A stretch of 64,000 bases of DNA from Thermoguttaceae bacterium (lineage in GTDB: Bacteria > Planctomycetota > Planctomycetia > Pirellulales > Thermoguttaceae), in assembly GCA_017434455.1 (NCBI GenBank), contig JAFRFG010000036.1, forward strand, positions 124,001-188,000, in the 5' to 3' direction. Position numbers and translations under genes: made by a program. Below, piece after piece: positions 1 to 7,096 of the stretch. Within the stretch, counting starts at the first letter, position 1, and the number at the start of each line of letters is the position of its first letter. The notes under the pieces were generated by a model. The model made no database searches. It saw nothing but the letters and a program-made list of their open reading frames with translations, and had not been told where the DNA came from.

Positions 1-228
1 ATGGAAATCGCCGTCGATACGGAGGCGGCCTATGCCATGACCCGCCGCCTGGCCAAAGAGGAAGGCCTTTTGGTCGGTATCAGCGCCGCCGCCAATGTGC
101 TGGCGGCTGTTGAGACGGCAAAACAAGCGCCGGCCGACTCGGTCATCGTGACCGTTCTGTGTGACAGCGGGACACGCTATCTGGATGAGCCGGTTTGGCA
201 AGACGCTATCGACAAAGGAGACAATTGA
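1..228 (+). CDS. cysK: Cysteine synthase (O-acetylserine sulfhydrylase), C-terminal fragment
   Basis: The window opens inside this gene, so the ATG at base 1 is an internal methionine. The 75 visible residues match the end of PLP-dependent O-acetylserine sulfhydrylases: a helix with a charged RRLAKEEG stretch, the glycine-rich GLLVGISAAAN segment (small-residue turn of the fold), and a closing VTVLCDSGTRYL stretch typical of CysK/CysM. The family joins O-acetylserine with sulfide, or with sulfur on a carrier protein in CysM-type enzymes, to form cysteine. It ends one base before the next ATG (TGA 226-228, ATG 230) and is clearly in one operon with the sulfur-carrier/E1 fusion that follows. 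Whether it is sulfide-using CysK or carrier-using CysM cannot be decided from this fragment. Confidence 0.85.
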   Translation: MEIAVDTEAAYAMTRRLAKEEGLLVGISAAANVLAAVETAKQAPADSVIVTVLCDSGTRYLDEPVWQDAIDKGDN

Positions 229-229
229 T

Positions 230-1684
230 ATGGCAGCGACAGTACTCATTCCCACAACACTGCGCGGTTTCACAGGGAATCGGTCGGAACTTGCTCTTGC
301 CGGTTCAACGGTGGCGCAGGTTCTGGATGCCCTGGTAAAAGAATGCCCGGAGACGAAAACGGCGCTTTTCGACGGCGAGGGGAAACTGCGTTCCTTTGTG
401 AACGTATTCGTGGACGGCAGAAATATCAAAGAACTGGCGGGCTTTGAAACCGAAGTCAAAGACGGAACGGAGATCATGCTTATTCCCGCCATCGCCGGTG
501 GCTCCGGCAGGAAAAGTGTGTTAGGGGAACGGGAAGGCGAAAAGTTATCCAATGACGAAATATCCCGCTACAGCCGCCATCTGCTCTTAAAAGAGGTTGG
601 CCTCAAGGGACAGCTGCGGCTCAAAGCAGCCAAAGTACTGATCGTCGGTCTGGGCGGCCTCGGGACGCCCTTGGCGCAATACCTGGCGGCGGCGGGGGTC
701 GGAACGATCGGCCTTGTGGACTATGACGACGTGGAGGCCTCCAATCTGCAGCGTCAGGTTATCCATCGCACCCGCGATGTGGGCCGTCCCAAAGTCGCTT
801 CGGCGAAAGAGGCCGTGAAGAATATCAATCCCTTGGTGAAGACCGAGGCGTACAACCTGCGGCTCACGGCCGAAAACGCCCTGGACCTCATCGGGGAATA
901 CGATGTTGTCGCGGACGCGACAGACAACTACAAAAGCCGTTACCTCATCAATGACGCCTGCGCGCTTCTGGGAAAACCGGATGTGTTCGGCGCCATGTAC
1001 CAGTTCGAGGGACAGGCGTCGGTCTTTTACGCCAAGGAAGGACCTTGTTATCGCTGTGTCTACCCTTCCCCGCCCCCGCCGGGACTGGTTCCCTCCTGCG
1101 CCCAAGGGGGTGTGGTCGGGGTACTCCCCGGCATTATGGGCACCATCCAGGCCAATGAGGTCATTAAACTCATCGTCGGAGGCGGAGAACCCTTGATCGG
1201 GCGGCTGCTGGTATTTGATGCCTGGAGAATGAAGTTCCGGGAGTTGAAAATCGCCAAACAGAAGGAATGCCCGCTTTGCGGAAAGAAGCCGGCCATTGCG
1301 CAGCTCGCCGAGTACGACTACGACGAGTTCTGCGGCCTGCGGCAGGAAGAAAAGGAAGAGCCCATCCTGGGGCTGGAGGCCAAGGAACTGAAACGGCGCA
1401 TGGACGACGGGGATCCCCTGACCATCGTGGATATCCGTGAGCCCCATGAGAGGGCCATTGTTAAGTTTCCTAAGGCCGTGGTCATCCCTATCGGGCAGCT
1501 GGCCCGCCGGCAGAACGAGCTGAACCCCAAGGTGGACACGGTATTCATCTGCAAGGAAGGAAAACGAAGTATCCTCGCGATTCGCACCTTGCGGGAGGCG
1601 GGCTACCAGGGCCCTATGTTTAATCTGAAAGACGGTATCAATACCTGGGCCAGGGATGTCGACAGATCGCTGCCCCAGTATTGA
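230..1684 (+). CDS. moeB: Sulfur carrier (MoaD/ThiS-like) - MoeB/ThiF E1 - rhodanese triple fusion
   Basis: This 484-residue protein joins three sulfur-transfer modules. Residues 1-91 are a ubiquitin-like sulfur carrier that reaches the family's terminal Gly-Gly at 90-91, but here the chain continues with Ser-Gly-Arg-Lys. Residues about 105-365 are a MoeB/ThiF adenylating domain with the nucleotide motif GLGGLGT (140-146), the DYDDVEASNLQRQ segment, zinc ligand pairs CYRC (273-276) and CPLC (347-350), and PSCAQGG near 290. Residues about 385-484 are a rhodanese domain with catalytic Cys441 in CKEGKRS. The E1 would adenylate the carrier tail and the rhodanese would supply persulfide sulfur. 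The start at 230 has AAAGGAG at 215-221; a longer upstream reading overlaps cysK and adds no conserved sequence. Because Gly-Gly is internal, cleavage or an unconjugated role must be assumed. Confidence 0.88.
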   Translation: MAATVLIPTTLRGFTGNRSELALAGSTVAQVLDALVKECPETKTALFDGEGKLRSFVNVFVDGRNIKELAGFETEVKDGTEIMLIPAIAGGSGRKSVLGEREGEKLSNDEISRYSRHLLLKEVGLKGQLRLKAAKVLIVGLGGLGTPLAQYLAAAGVGTIGLVDYDDVEASNLQRQVIHRTRDVGRPKVASAKEAVKNINPLVKTEAYNLRLTAENALDLIGEYDVVADATDNYKSRYLINDACALLGKPDVFGAMYQFEGQASVFYAKEGPCYRCVYPSPPPPGLVPSCAQGGVVGVLPGIMGTIQANEVIKLIVGGGEPLIGRLLVFDAWRMKFRELKIAKQKECPLCGKKPAIAQLAEYDYDEFCGLRQEEKEEPILGLEAKELKRRMDDGDPLTIVDIREPHERAIVKFPKAVVIPIGQLARRQNELNPKVDTVFICKEGKRSILAIRTLREAGYQGPMFNLKDGINTWARDVDRSLPQY

Positions 1685-1698
1685 CATAGTTTGCGGTT

Positions 1699-1709
1699 CT
1701 TAAGCGGTT
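1699..1709 (+). promoter_or_regulatory. Recurring 11-mer CTTAAGCGGTT upstream of the encapsulin gene
   Basis: The same 11 bases occur on the minus strand at 22158-22168, directly upstream of the lipoprotein that starts at 22134. Here the element lies 39 bases before the encapsulin start. The surrounding leader also carries TGCGGTTC twice. Its role as an operator is inference from recurrence in leader regions only. Confidence 0.25.
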
Positions 1710-1748
1710 TAGGAACTGCGGTTCGAAAGTTTTTAGGAGGTATCGAGT

Positions 1749-2684
1749 ATGGCAGACGTGAAGAAAATTAACGCTTTGGGCAAAGCTGTTGCCTACAATC
1801 TCGCGGACGTCGCTAAGACGCGGCCGCAGTTCAAGTCAATCACTCCGCGCTGGCTCACGAAGCTCTTGGAGTTCAAGGGGCTTGAGTCCGGTATTTACCG
1901 GGTCAACAAAGTGGTGGAGGGGGATACTCCCCTGGATGTGCTCTGCAGTTCGGAGAAGAAGTCGGACATCATCCCCCAGGGCTACGTGGAATATGAGCTG
2001 GAGCCGAGGGAGTACATCTTAAACTCCATCTCCACCATCCTCAATGTCAACACGGCGGTGCAGGATGTGTTCAGTTCTCCCTACGATCAGGCCAAGGAGC
2101 AGCTTGCCCTCGCCATCGAGAGTCTTCGTGAAAGGCAGGAAAGCCAGATCATCAACAACGATGATTACGGCCTTTTGAAGAACGCTGCGGATTCCCAGCG
2201 TATCCAGACCAGGAACGGCGCGCCGACGCCGGATGACCTTGACGAGCTCATCACGAAGGTCTGGAAGGAGCCGTCCTTCTTCCTCGCCCACCCCCGCGCC
2301 ATCGCCGCCTTTGAGCGTGAATGCACGAAACGCGGTGTGCCGCCGGTTACCGTGAACCTTATCGGCGGCACCTTCATCACCTGGCGCGGCATCCCGCTGA
2401 TCCCCACCAACAAGCTGCTGGTCGACGGTCTCAAGGAGCCGAAGAGTCTCGGCGGCAAGACGAATATCCTGCTTCTGCGTACGGGGGAGACAAAGCGCGG
2501 GGTCATCGGGCTGTACCAGGCCGGTATGAAAGACGAGGCCTCCCGCGGTCTGTCCGTGCGCTATCGCGGCATCGACGACAAGGGTATCGCATCCTACCTC
2601 CTGTCGCTGTATTGCTCGGCCGCCATCCTTGCCGATGACGCCCTGGCTGTCCTGGAGGATGTGGAGGTAGGTGAATATGACTAA
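1749..2684 (+). CDS. Family 2A encapsulin shell protein (SrpI-like)
   Basis: This 311-residue protein is recognised as a family 2A encapsulin, a HK97-fold protein that assembles into an icosahedral shell. Characteristic stretches are SITPRWLTKLLEF near residue 28, EPREYILNSISTI near 83, SPYDQAKEQLALAIE, the long conserved DDLDELITKVWKEPSFFLAHP region (about 163-183), CTKRGVPP, FITWRGIPLIP, and SYLLSLYCSAAILADDALAVLED near the C-terminus. The length fits family 2A; the extra cyclic-nucleotide-binding domain of family 2B is absent. A strong AGGAGG sits at 1735-1740, eight bases before ATG. Its stop overlaps the start of the cysteine desulfurase by eight bases, a close coupling expected for shell and cargo. 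Related shells enclose cysteine desulfurase and have been linked to sulfur storage or sulfur starvation; that role is carried over by homology. Confidence 0.93.
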   Translation: MADVKKINALGKAVAYNLADVAKTRPQFKSITPRWLTKLLEFKGLESGIYRVNKVVEGDTPLDVLCSSEKKSDIIPQGYVEYELEPREYILNSISTILNVNTAVQDVFSSPYDQAKEQLALAIESLRERQESQIINNDDYGLLKNAADSQRIQTRNGAPTPDDLDELITKVWKEPSFFLAHPRAIAAFERECTKRGVPPVTVNLIGGTFITWRGIPLIPTNKLLVDGLKEPKSLGGKTNILLLRTGETKRGVIGLYQAGMKDEASRGLSVRYRGIDDKGIASYLLSLYCSAAILADDALAVLEDVEVGEYD

Positions 2685-4260
2685 TCATCCGTCCATTCCG
2701 GCAGGACTTCCCACGGAAGAAGAACTTCTGGCGTTGGCGAACCAGTTCGAGCCGGAAGTCTGCTCCCGGGGAATCGATGCCCTTCTGACCAGCGGGGATA
2801 CGCGGGTTCTGGACCACGCCGCGGCCAAGGCCGCGGCGGCGGAAGAAACACTCCGTCTGGGGGATGCCGACTACACCCGTCTGATCGATGATGCCCTCTC
2901 GGCGGGGGCGCCGCTGGCAGACGCGCTGCCCGTGAACGCGGGAAACGAGCTGGCCTACCGGCCTTCCGTCATTTCCGTCAAGGAGGCGGACGGTTTCGCG
3001 CCGGACACACAAAAGACTGCTCCTTCCGCGAAACAAAGCGGCATCGTCGTCGGCAGCAAGTCACTGGAGGATATCCGGCGGGATTTTCCGATTCTCTCGG
3101 AAAAAATCAACGGGCATGACCTCGTCTGGCTGGACAATGGGGCGACCACCCAGCGGCCCCAGGCCGTCATCGATCGTCTCGTGCGTTACTACCGCCACGA
3201 GAATTCCAATGTCCATCGCGGAGCCCATGAGCTGGCGGCGCGTTCGACGGATGCCTATGAGGGAGCCAGGCAGACAGTCGCCGATTTCATCGGGGCGCCG
3301 TCCAAAGACAACATCGTCTTTGTGCGCGGCACGACGGAAGGGATCAACCTCGTGGCGCAGAGCTACGTCAAGCAGTATCTCCGGCCGGGGGACGAGATTA
3401 TCCTGACGCTTTTGGAGCATCATGCCAACATTGTTCCCTGGCAACTCATCGCCGAGGAAACGGGGGCGGTGATCCGAGTGGTTCCCGTCGACGACAGCGG
3501 TCAGTTGATTTTGCCGGAGTATGAAAAACTGTTTTCCCGCCGGACAAAGTTTGTATCGGCCACCCATGTCTCCAATACCCTCGGTACCGTCACCCCTGTT
3601 CATGAGCTGGTACAGATTGCCCATCGTCACGGTGTGCGCGTCCTGATTGACGGCGCTCAGTCGGTGGCGCATCTTCCCGTGAATGTGGCCGCCTTGGACG
3701 CGGATTTCTTCGTTTTCTCCGGCCACAAGATTTTCGCTCCCACGGGGATCGGCGCGGTTTACGGAAAAACCGAGGTGCTGGAAGCCGCCAGACCTTACCA
3801 GGGCGGCGGGAATATGATCAAGGACGTGACCTTTGAACGCACCATCTACAACCCCGCGCCCAACAAGTTCGAGGCGGGAACCGGAAGCATCGCCGATGCC
3901 GTGGGGCTGGGGGCCGCCCTGGAATACCTCAGCGGTATCGGCATGGCGGACATCAGCCGCTATGAACGCGAGCTCACGGAGTATGCCATGAGAGAACTGG
4001 CGAAAATCCCGGGTCTAACCCTCATCGGTACGGCTCCGGGCAAGGCGGGAGTGCTCTCCTTTGTACTGGAAGGGCATGATAATGCGAGTGTCGGTGAATA
4101 CCTGAACCAATACGGCATCGCCGTCAGGGCAGGACATCACTGCGCCCAGCCCATCCTGCGCCATTTCGGGCTGGAGGGGACGGTTCGCCCCAGTCTGGCG
4201 TTTTACAATTCCCCGGACGACATCGACGCGCTGGTGCGCGCCATCCGGGCAATCGTGTAG
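2677..4260 (+). CDS. Encapsulin cargo cysteine desulfurase (SufS-like, with N-terminal targeting extension)
   Basis: This 527-residue PLP enzyme takes sulfur from L-cysteine, leaving alanine and an enzyme persulfide. Residues 1-128 are an Ala/Glu/Pro-rich, probably disordered extension with two more ordered patches (about 8-30 and 80-103). This is the position of the shell-targeting region in family 2A cargo. The catalytic domain starts near 129 and is of class II (SufS/CsdA) type: [32 protein letters not shown] lysine 351 in SGHKIF, and persulfide Cys489 in [14 protein letters not shown] at 2663-2667 is nine bases before the ATG at 2677; an earlier GTG at 2671 has too short a spacing. The start overlaps the encapsulin stop. 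A housekeeping SufS would lack the long extension, which supports the cargo call. Confidence 0.9.
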   Translation: MTNHPSIPAGLPTEEELLALANQFEPEVCSRGIDALLTSGDTRVLDHAAAKAAAAEETLRLGDADYTRLIDDALSAGAPLADALPVNAGNELAYRPSVISVKEADGFAPDTQKTAPSAKQSGIVVGSKSLEDIRRDFPILSEKINGHDLVWLDNGATTQRPQAVIDRLVRYYRHENSNVHRGAHELAARSTDAYEGARQTVADFIGAPSKDNIVFVRGTTEGINLVAQSYVKQYLRPGDEIILTLLEHHANIVPWQLIAEETGAVIRVVPVDDSGQLILPEYEKLFSRRTKFVSATHVSNTLGTVTPVHELVQIAHRHGVRVLIDGAQSVAHLPVNVAALDADFFVFSGHKIFAPTGIGAVYGKTEVLEAARPYQGGGNMIKDVTFERTIYNPAPNKFEAGTGSIADAVGLGAALEYLSGIGMADISRYERELTEYAMRELAKIPGLTLIGTAPGKAGVLSFVLEGHDNASVGEYLNQYGIAVRAGHHCAQPILRHFGLEGTVRPSLAFYNSPDDIDALVRAIRAIV

Positions 4261-4270
4261 TTGACTTTAA

Positions 4271-4316
4271 TCGGCCGGCGGGACCAGACCGAGATCTGGA
4301 TCCGCCCGCCGGCCGA
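4271..4316. other. Nested inverted repeat between desulfurase and serine acetyltransferase
   Basis: Perfect 12-base arms TCGGCCGGCGGG (4271-4282) and its complement (4305-4316) enclose a 22-base loop that itself contains CCAGA/TCTGG arms. It is very GC-rich and lacks a T-run, so it is not a standard intrinsic terminator. It could stabilise or process the upstream mRNA or lower expression of the downstream gene; this is inference. Confidence 0.6.
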
Positions 4317-4337
4317 CTAAAACAAATGAGGGATTCT

Positions 4338-5291
4338 ATGCCGGACATTATAGAGCGGGGCATTCAAGACGTTATTCACGATATCCTGTCGGATTACGAG
4401 AAGGGACGCAGCATTGACAAATTGGATATGTTCCGCCAGCCGGACCGCCAGGTGGTGACCGAGTTGACGGAAAAGCTGTTCCGTATTGTTTTTCCCGGTT
4501 TTTTTAAGGATAAATCTTATCGCATCTATCACGCGAAAAACAGTCTGCCTTTGGTCATGGAAGATGTGGCCTATCTTCTCAATAAGCAGATAACCGTCGC
4601 GCTTCGCTACAACCTGAAACCCGGCCAGGGGGATGAGGACATTGACCGGCGCGCTGAACATATTACATTGGAATTTCTCAGGGGGATCCCCACGATTCGG
4701 GATTTCATAGAAACCGACGTACAGACGACCATGGACGGCGACCCGGCGGCCAACAGCGAGGACGAGATTATTTCTTCTTATCCCGGGATTCATGCCATCA
4801 CGGTGCACCGCCTGGCCCATGCGCTCCTTGGTCTCGGGGTGCCGGTGCTTCCCCGCATCATGAGCGAGTACGCCCACAGCCGCACGGGTATCGACATCCA
4901 TCCCGGCGCGAAAATTGGCAAATTTTTCTTTATCGACCATGGAACCGGTATCGTGATCGGCGAGACCACGACCATTGGAGATCATGTAAAAATTTACCAA
5001 GGGGTGACACTGGGGGCGCTTTCCACCAAGGGAGGCCGCCACCTTAAAAATCAGAAGCGCCACCCCACGATCGAGGACCATGTGACCATCTACTCCGGTG
5101 CCTCCATTTTAGGGGGCAATACCGTTATAGGGAAAGGGGCCGTCATTGGCGGCAACGCCTTCGTCACGAAGTCCGTCGCGCCTTTTACCCATATCAGCGT
5201 GAAAAACCAGGAACTTCGCTACGACAGAAAGAAAAACGTCGTAAACAAAACGGATATCGAGGAAGACGGGGATTGGTTCTACATGATCTGA
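4338..5291 (+). CDS. epsC: Serine O-acetyltransferase (EpsC type)
   Basis: This 317-residue enzyme acetylates L-serine to O-acetylserine, the substrate of the cysteine synthase at the start of the window. The N-terminal ~140 residues are helical, as in EpsC-type enzymes, longer than in classical CysE. The C-terminal half is a left-handed beta-helix of hexapeptide repeats with [22 protein letters not shown], the active-site [14 protein letters not shown] stretch, [34 protein letters not shown] and [13 protein letters not shown]. The ATG at 4338 is chosen over ATG 4326 because GAGGG at 4328-4332 is then at normal distance. Its place at the end of the sulfur operon suggests that serine activation, sulfur release and cysteine synthesis are expressed together. 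Confidence 0.9.
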   Translation: MPDIIERGIQDVIHDILSDYEKGRSIDKLDMFRQPDRQVVTELTEKLFRIVFPGFFKDKSYRIYHAKNSLPLVMEDVAYLLNKQITVALRYNLKPGQGDEDIDRRAEHITLEFLRGIPTIRDFIETDVQTTMDGDPAANSEDEIISSYPGIHAITVHRLAHALLGLGVPVLPRIMSEYAHSRTGIDIHPGAKIGKFFFIDHGTGIVIGETTTIGDHVKIYQGVTLGALSTKGGRHLKNQKRHPTIEDHVTIYSGASILGGNTVIGKGAVIGGNAFVTKSVAPFTHISVKNQELRYDRKKNVVNKTDIEEDGDWFYMI

Positions 5292-5293
5292 TA

Positions 5294-5734
5294 TCAAATG
5301 TAGAACATAATGCTGGCGGCTTCCTTGTCGGCGGCGCCGAGAATATCCTCTAGGGAGACAGAGGCGAGAAGCTCACGGAGCTTTTCGTCCATCGGCCGAT
5401 AGATAAAGGAATCAATAGCGGAATCAATCTCCGGCATCTTGCCTCCCGTCGCGGGGGAGGCACTCTCCATAAGGGTAAGCTCGATGACCGACAGGATGTC
5501 GTAGGCACTGATTTCTCTCGGCGGCCTTGAAAGCAGGTATCCCCCCTGAGATCCTTTGATGGAATCGACAAGGTTGGAACGCTTCAGCAGGGCAAAGACT
5601 TGTTCCAGATAGATCTTGGAGATCCCCATTTTTTCGGAAATGGTCATGATCGTGACCGGGGAACCGGAGTCATAGTTTTTTGCCAGATAGGTCATGGCGG
5701 CTATGCCGTAGCGACCTTTCGCGGATATTTTCAT
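5294..5734 (-). CDS. Rrf2-family transcription regulator without cysteines (CymR-like logic)
   Basis: This 146-residue protein has the Rrf2 winged-helix start MKISAKGRYGIAAM, the helix-turn-helix region ISEKMGISKIYLEQVFALLKRSNLV and the wing SIKGSQGGYLLSRP. It contains no cysteine at all, so it cannot bind an Fe-S cluster through cysteines as IscR and NsrR do. In this it resembles CymR of Firmicutes, which senses cysteine status through contact with O-acetylserine sulfhydrylase; such a partner is encoded 5 kb away in the locus. The gene converges on the sulfur operon, its stop lying two bases after that of the acetyltransferase. ATG 5734 is preferred over an upstream ATG at 5743 because a GAGGA ribosome site fits it. 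That it controls the sulfur operon is inferred from position. Confidence 0.85.
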   Translation of the reverse strand: MKISAKGRYGIAAMTYLAKNYDSGSPVTIMTISEKMGISKIYLEQVFALLKRSNLVDSIKGSQGGYLLSRPPREISAYDILSVIELTLMESASPATGGKMPEIDSAIDSFIYRPMDEKLRELLASVSLEDILGAADKEAASIMFYI

Positions 5735-5759
5735 CGGAATCATCCTCTATGATGGCCTT

Positions 5760-5783
5760 TATAGAAATCATAGCATTTCTATA
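5760..5783. promoter_or_regulatory. Perfect palindrome, candidate Rrf2 operator
   Basis: TATAGAAAT (5760-5768) and ATTTCTATA (5775-5783) are perfect 9-base arms separated by CATAGC. The centre lies about 38 bases upstream of the Rrf2 start, in an AT-rich island unlike the GC-rich surroundings. A second, overlapping pair CTATGAT/ATCATAG spans the left part. Rrf2 proteins are dimers that bind such AT-rich dyads, so autoregulation is likely. No exact copy was seen upstream of the encapsulin gene. Confidence 0.6.
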
Positions 5784-5931
5784 TGTTTTCTTTGTTTTAA
5801 TAGATCATAGCGGATTTTGCGCCCGTGTCAACGAGGAGACGGCAAGAGAATCGGAAATTTCCATCCCCTCTTTCGCTGTCTAAGAACGGATGAAGTCCGG
5901 CGCGGGTATTTCCCGCGTTTATTCACGTAAG

Positions 5932-5956
5932 AAAAAAGCGGCCGCTTTCCGGCCGC
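5932..5956 (-). terminator. Intrinsic terminator for the propeller-like secreted protein gene
   Basis: A 7-base GC stem GCGGCCG/CGGCCGC (5938-5944, 5950-5956) with a 5-base loop is followed, read on the minus strand, by six T (A-run 5932-5937). It lies about 110 bases past the stop of the gene at 6069-6887. A second hairpin, CGCGGG/CCCGCG at 5901-5917 followed by TTTATT, would terminate plus-strand readthrough. Confidence 0.7.
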
Positions 5957-6068
5957 GTGATCCATGCCCAACACCCGGAAAACGCGTATGCTCCGGAAAT
6001 TCGATTATCGGCCGATCCCCTGTGTGACCGGCCAAGAACCGAAGAAGAACGCGATGAATGCCTGTCGA

Positions 6069-6887
6069 TCACTTCTTAGCCGCCGGCTCGGGGATCTCGT
6101 GAAACGCACCGTCGCGCAGTTCGTACCAGCGCAGGTCGATGACCAGATTTTTCCCCTCTCCCTCGCTTCGGCACACGAGAAACCGCGGCCGGCTCGGATC
6201 GTCCCCCTGGCGCGAGGCCGGAGCCAGATCGATCCCGGTGGAGACATCCAGTTCATACCGATCCAGCACGTTCATCTGACGGTCAACCCGAAGGGTGTTG
6301 TACGTCACCGTCGGGTCTTTGCGATAGAAACCGAAAATGATCGAGTCGTTCCAGGCGGCCGCCGTCTGCGTCCCGTAGTGGATACTCGCGCCGAAGTCGA
6401 TCTTATATTCCGCCACGAAGTTAAAGTCGGCGTCGTACTCGGCCACCCGATCGACGGAATGTTCCTCCCCCGTGGAGGGACCGCCGATGAAAAGATGATC
6501 ACCCAGGAAGGTGACTCCATCGGTCCCGCGGCTTTCGGTTAAATCGATCTTTCGAAGGAGGTTCAAGTCGGTGTCGTATTCGAACAGGCCGATATGCTCC
6601 TCGCAGGACATCGATACGTAGAGTTTGCCGTTATGCAGCGCGGGGTCTCCCGAATGCCAGGGGGCTTCTCTCCAGCAAAGGAGTTTTCCTGTCCAGTCCA
6701 CTTTGAAGATAGCGTTGGCCGAAACGAGGTAGACCGCGTCCTCATCGCAGCAGATCCCCTGGATATGGGTCGCCGCGTTGGCGAACGCCTCGTCGCTGAC
6801 CTCGATCGCGCGGACACGCGATACCCATAAAAGCGCGGTCAGCACCGCCAGAAACGTCAGGAAAAAGCGCGTCATTTTACCGTTCAT
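6069..6887 (-). CDS. Secreted beta-propeller-like protein, function unknown
   Basis: This 272-residue protein begins with a clear signal peptide: MNGKMTR, a hydrophobic core, then RVRA before the mature part. The mature chain shows repeated short beta-rich segments such as DAVYLVSANAIFKVDWTGKL, NGKLYVSMS, GLFEYDTDLNLLRKI, DHLFIGG, VAEYDADFNFVAEYKI and RVDRQMNVLDRY, the look of blades of a small beta-propeller. No catalytic motif was recognised. ATG 6887 is preferred because AAAGG lies eight to nine bases upstream and the signal peptide starts there; the reading frame is open further upstream without conserved features. It may be a periplasmic or surface binding protein. Confidence 0.7.
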   Translation of the reverse strand: MNGKMTRFFLTFLAVLTALLWVSRVRAIEVSDEAFANAATHIQGICCDEDAVYLVSANAIFKVDWTGKLLCWREAPWHSGDPALHNGKLYVSMSCEEHIGLFEYDTDLNLLRKIDLTESRGTDGVTFLGDHLFIGGPSTGEEHSVDRVAEYDADFNFVAEYKIDFGASIHYGTQTAAAWNDSIIFGFYRKDPTVTYNTLRVDRQMNVLDRYELDVSTGIDLAPASRQGDDPSRPRFLVCRSEGEGKNLVIDLRWYELRDGAFHEIPEPAAKK

Positions 6888-7018
6888 AGAGAAAACCTTT
6901 CGTTCGTTGTCGTTCCTTCTCTTCCGAGAGTCCCTCCGGAAAAGGGTATCCCAGGTGCGTCCCAAAGTCAAGTGTTTCGGTTCTATCCCGTTTTTACCCT
7001 CCCGACGACACGAATCGT

Positions 7019-7047
7019 TTGTATGCGGGAGGGCTTTTGTGTATAAT
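7019..7047 (+). promoter_or_regulatory. Sigma-70-type promoter of the Sel1-repeat gene
   Basis: TTGTAT (7019-7024) and TATAAT (7042-7047) are separated by exactly 17 bases, about 50 bases before the ATG at 7097. Confidence 0.6.
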
Positions 7048-7096
7048 GGAAATGTTTCGGTCACACTCCCCTTCCCCCAAAAAACAAGGATCAGCC

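Noticed and set aside
587-1687. Long open frame antisense to the carrier/E1/rhodanese fusion
   Set aside because: Composition is that of a mirror frame in GC-rich sequence; no motifs, and the plus-strand gene is certain.
1749-2684. Encapsulin gene as a prophage capsid
   Set aside because: No portal, terminase, protease or tail genes nearby; overlap with a cysteine desulfurase and family 2A sequence features favour a nanocompartment.
5964-6542. 192-residue plus-strand frame opposite the propeller-like gene
   Set aside because: Antisense to a gene with clear signal peptide, ribosome site and terminator; no recognisable content.
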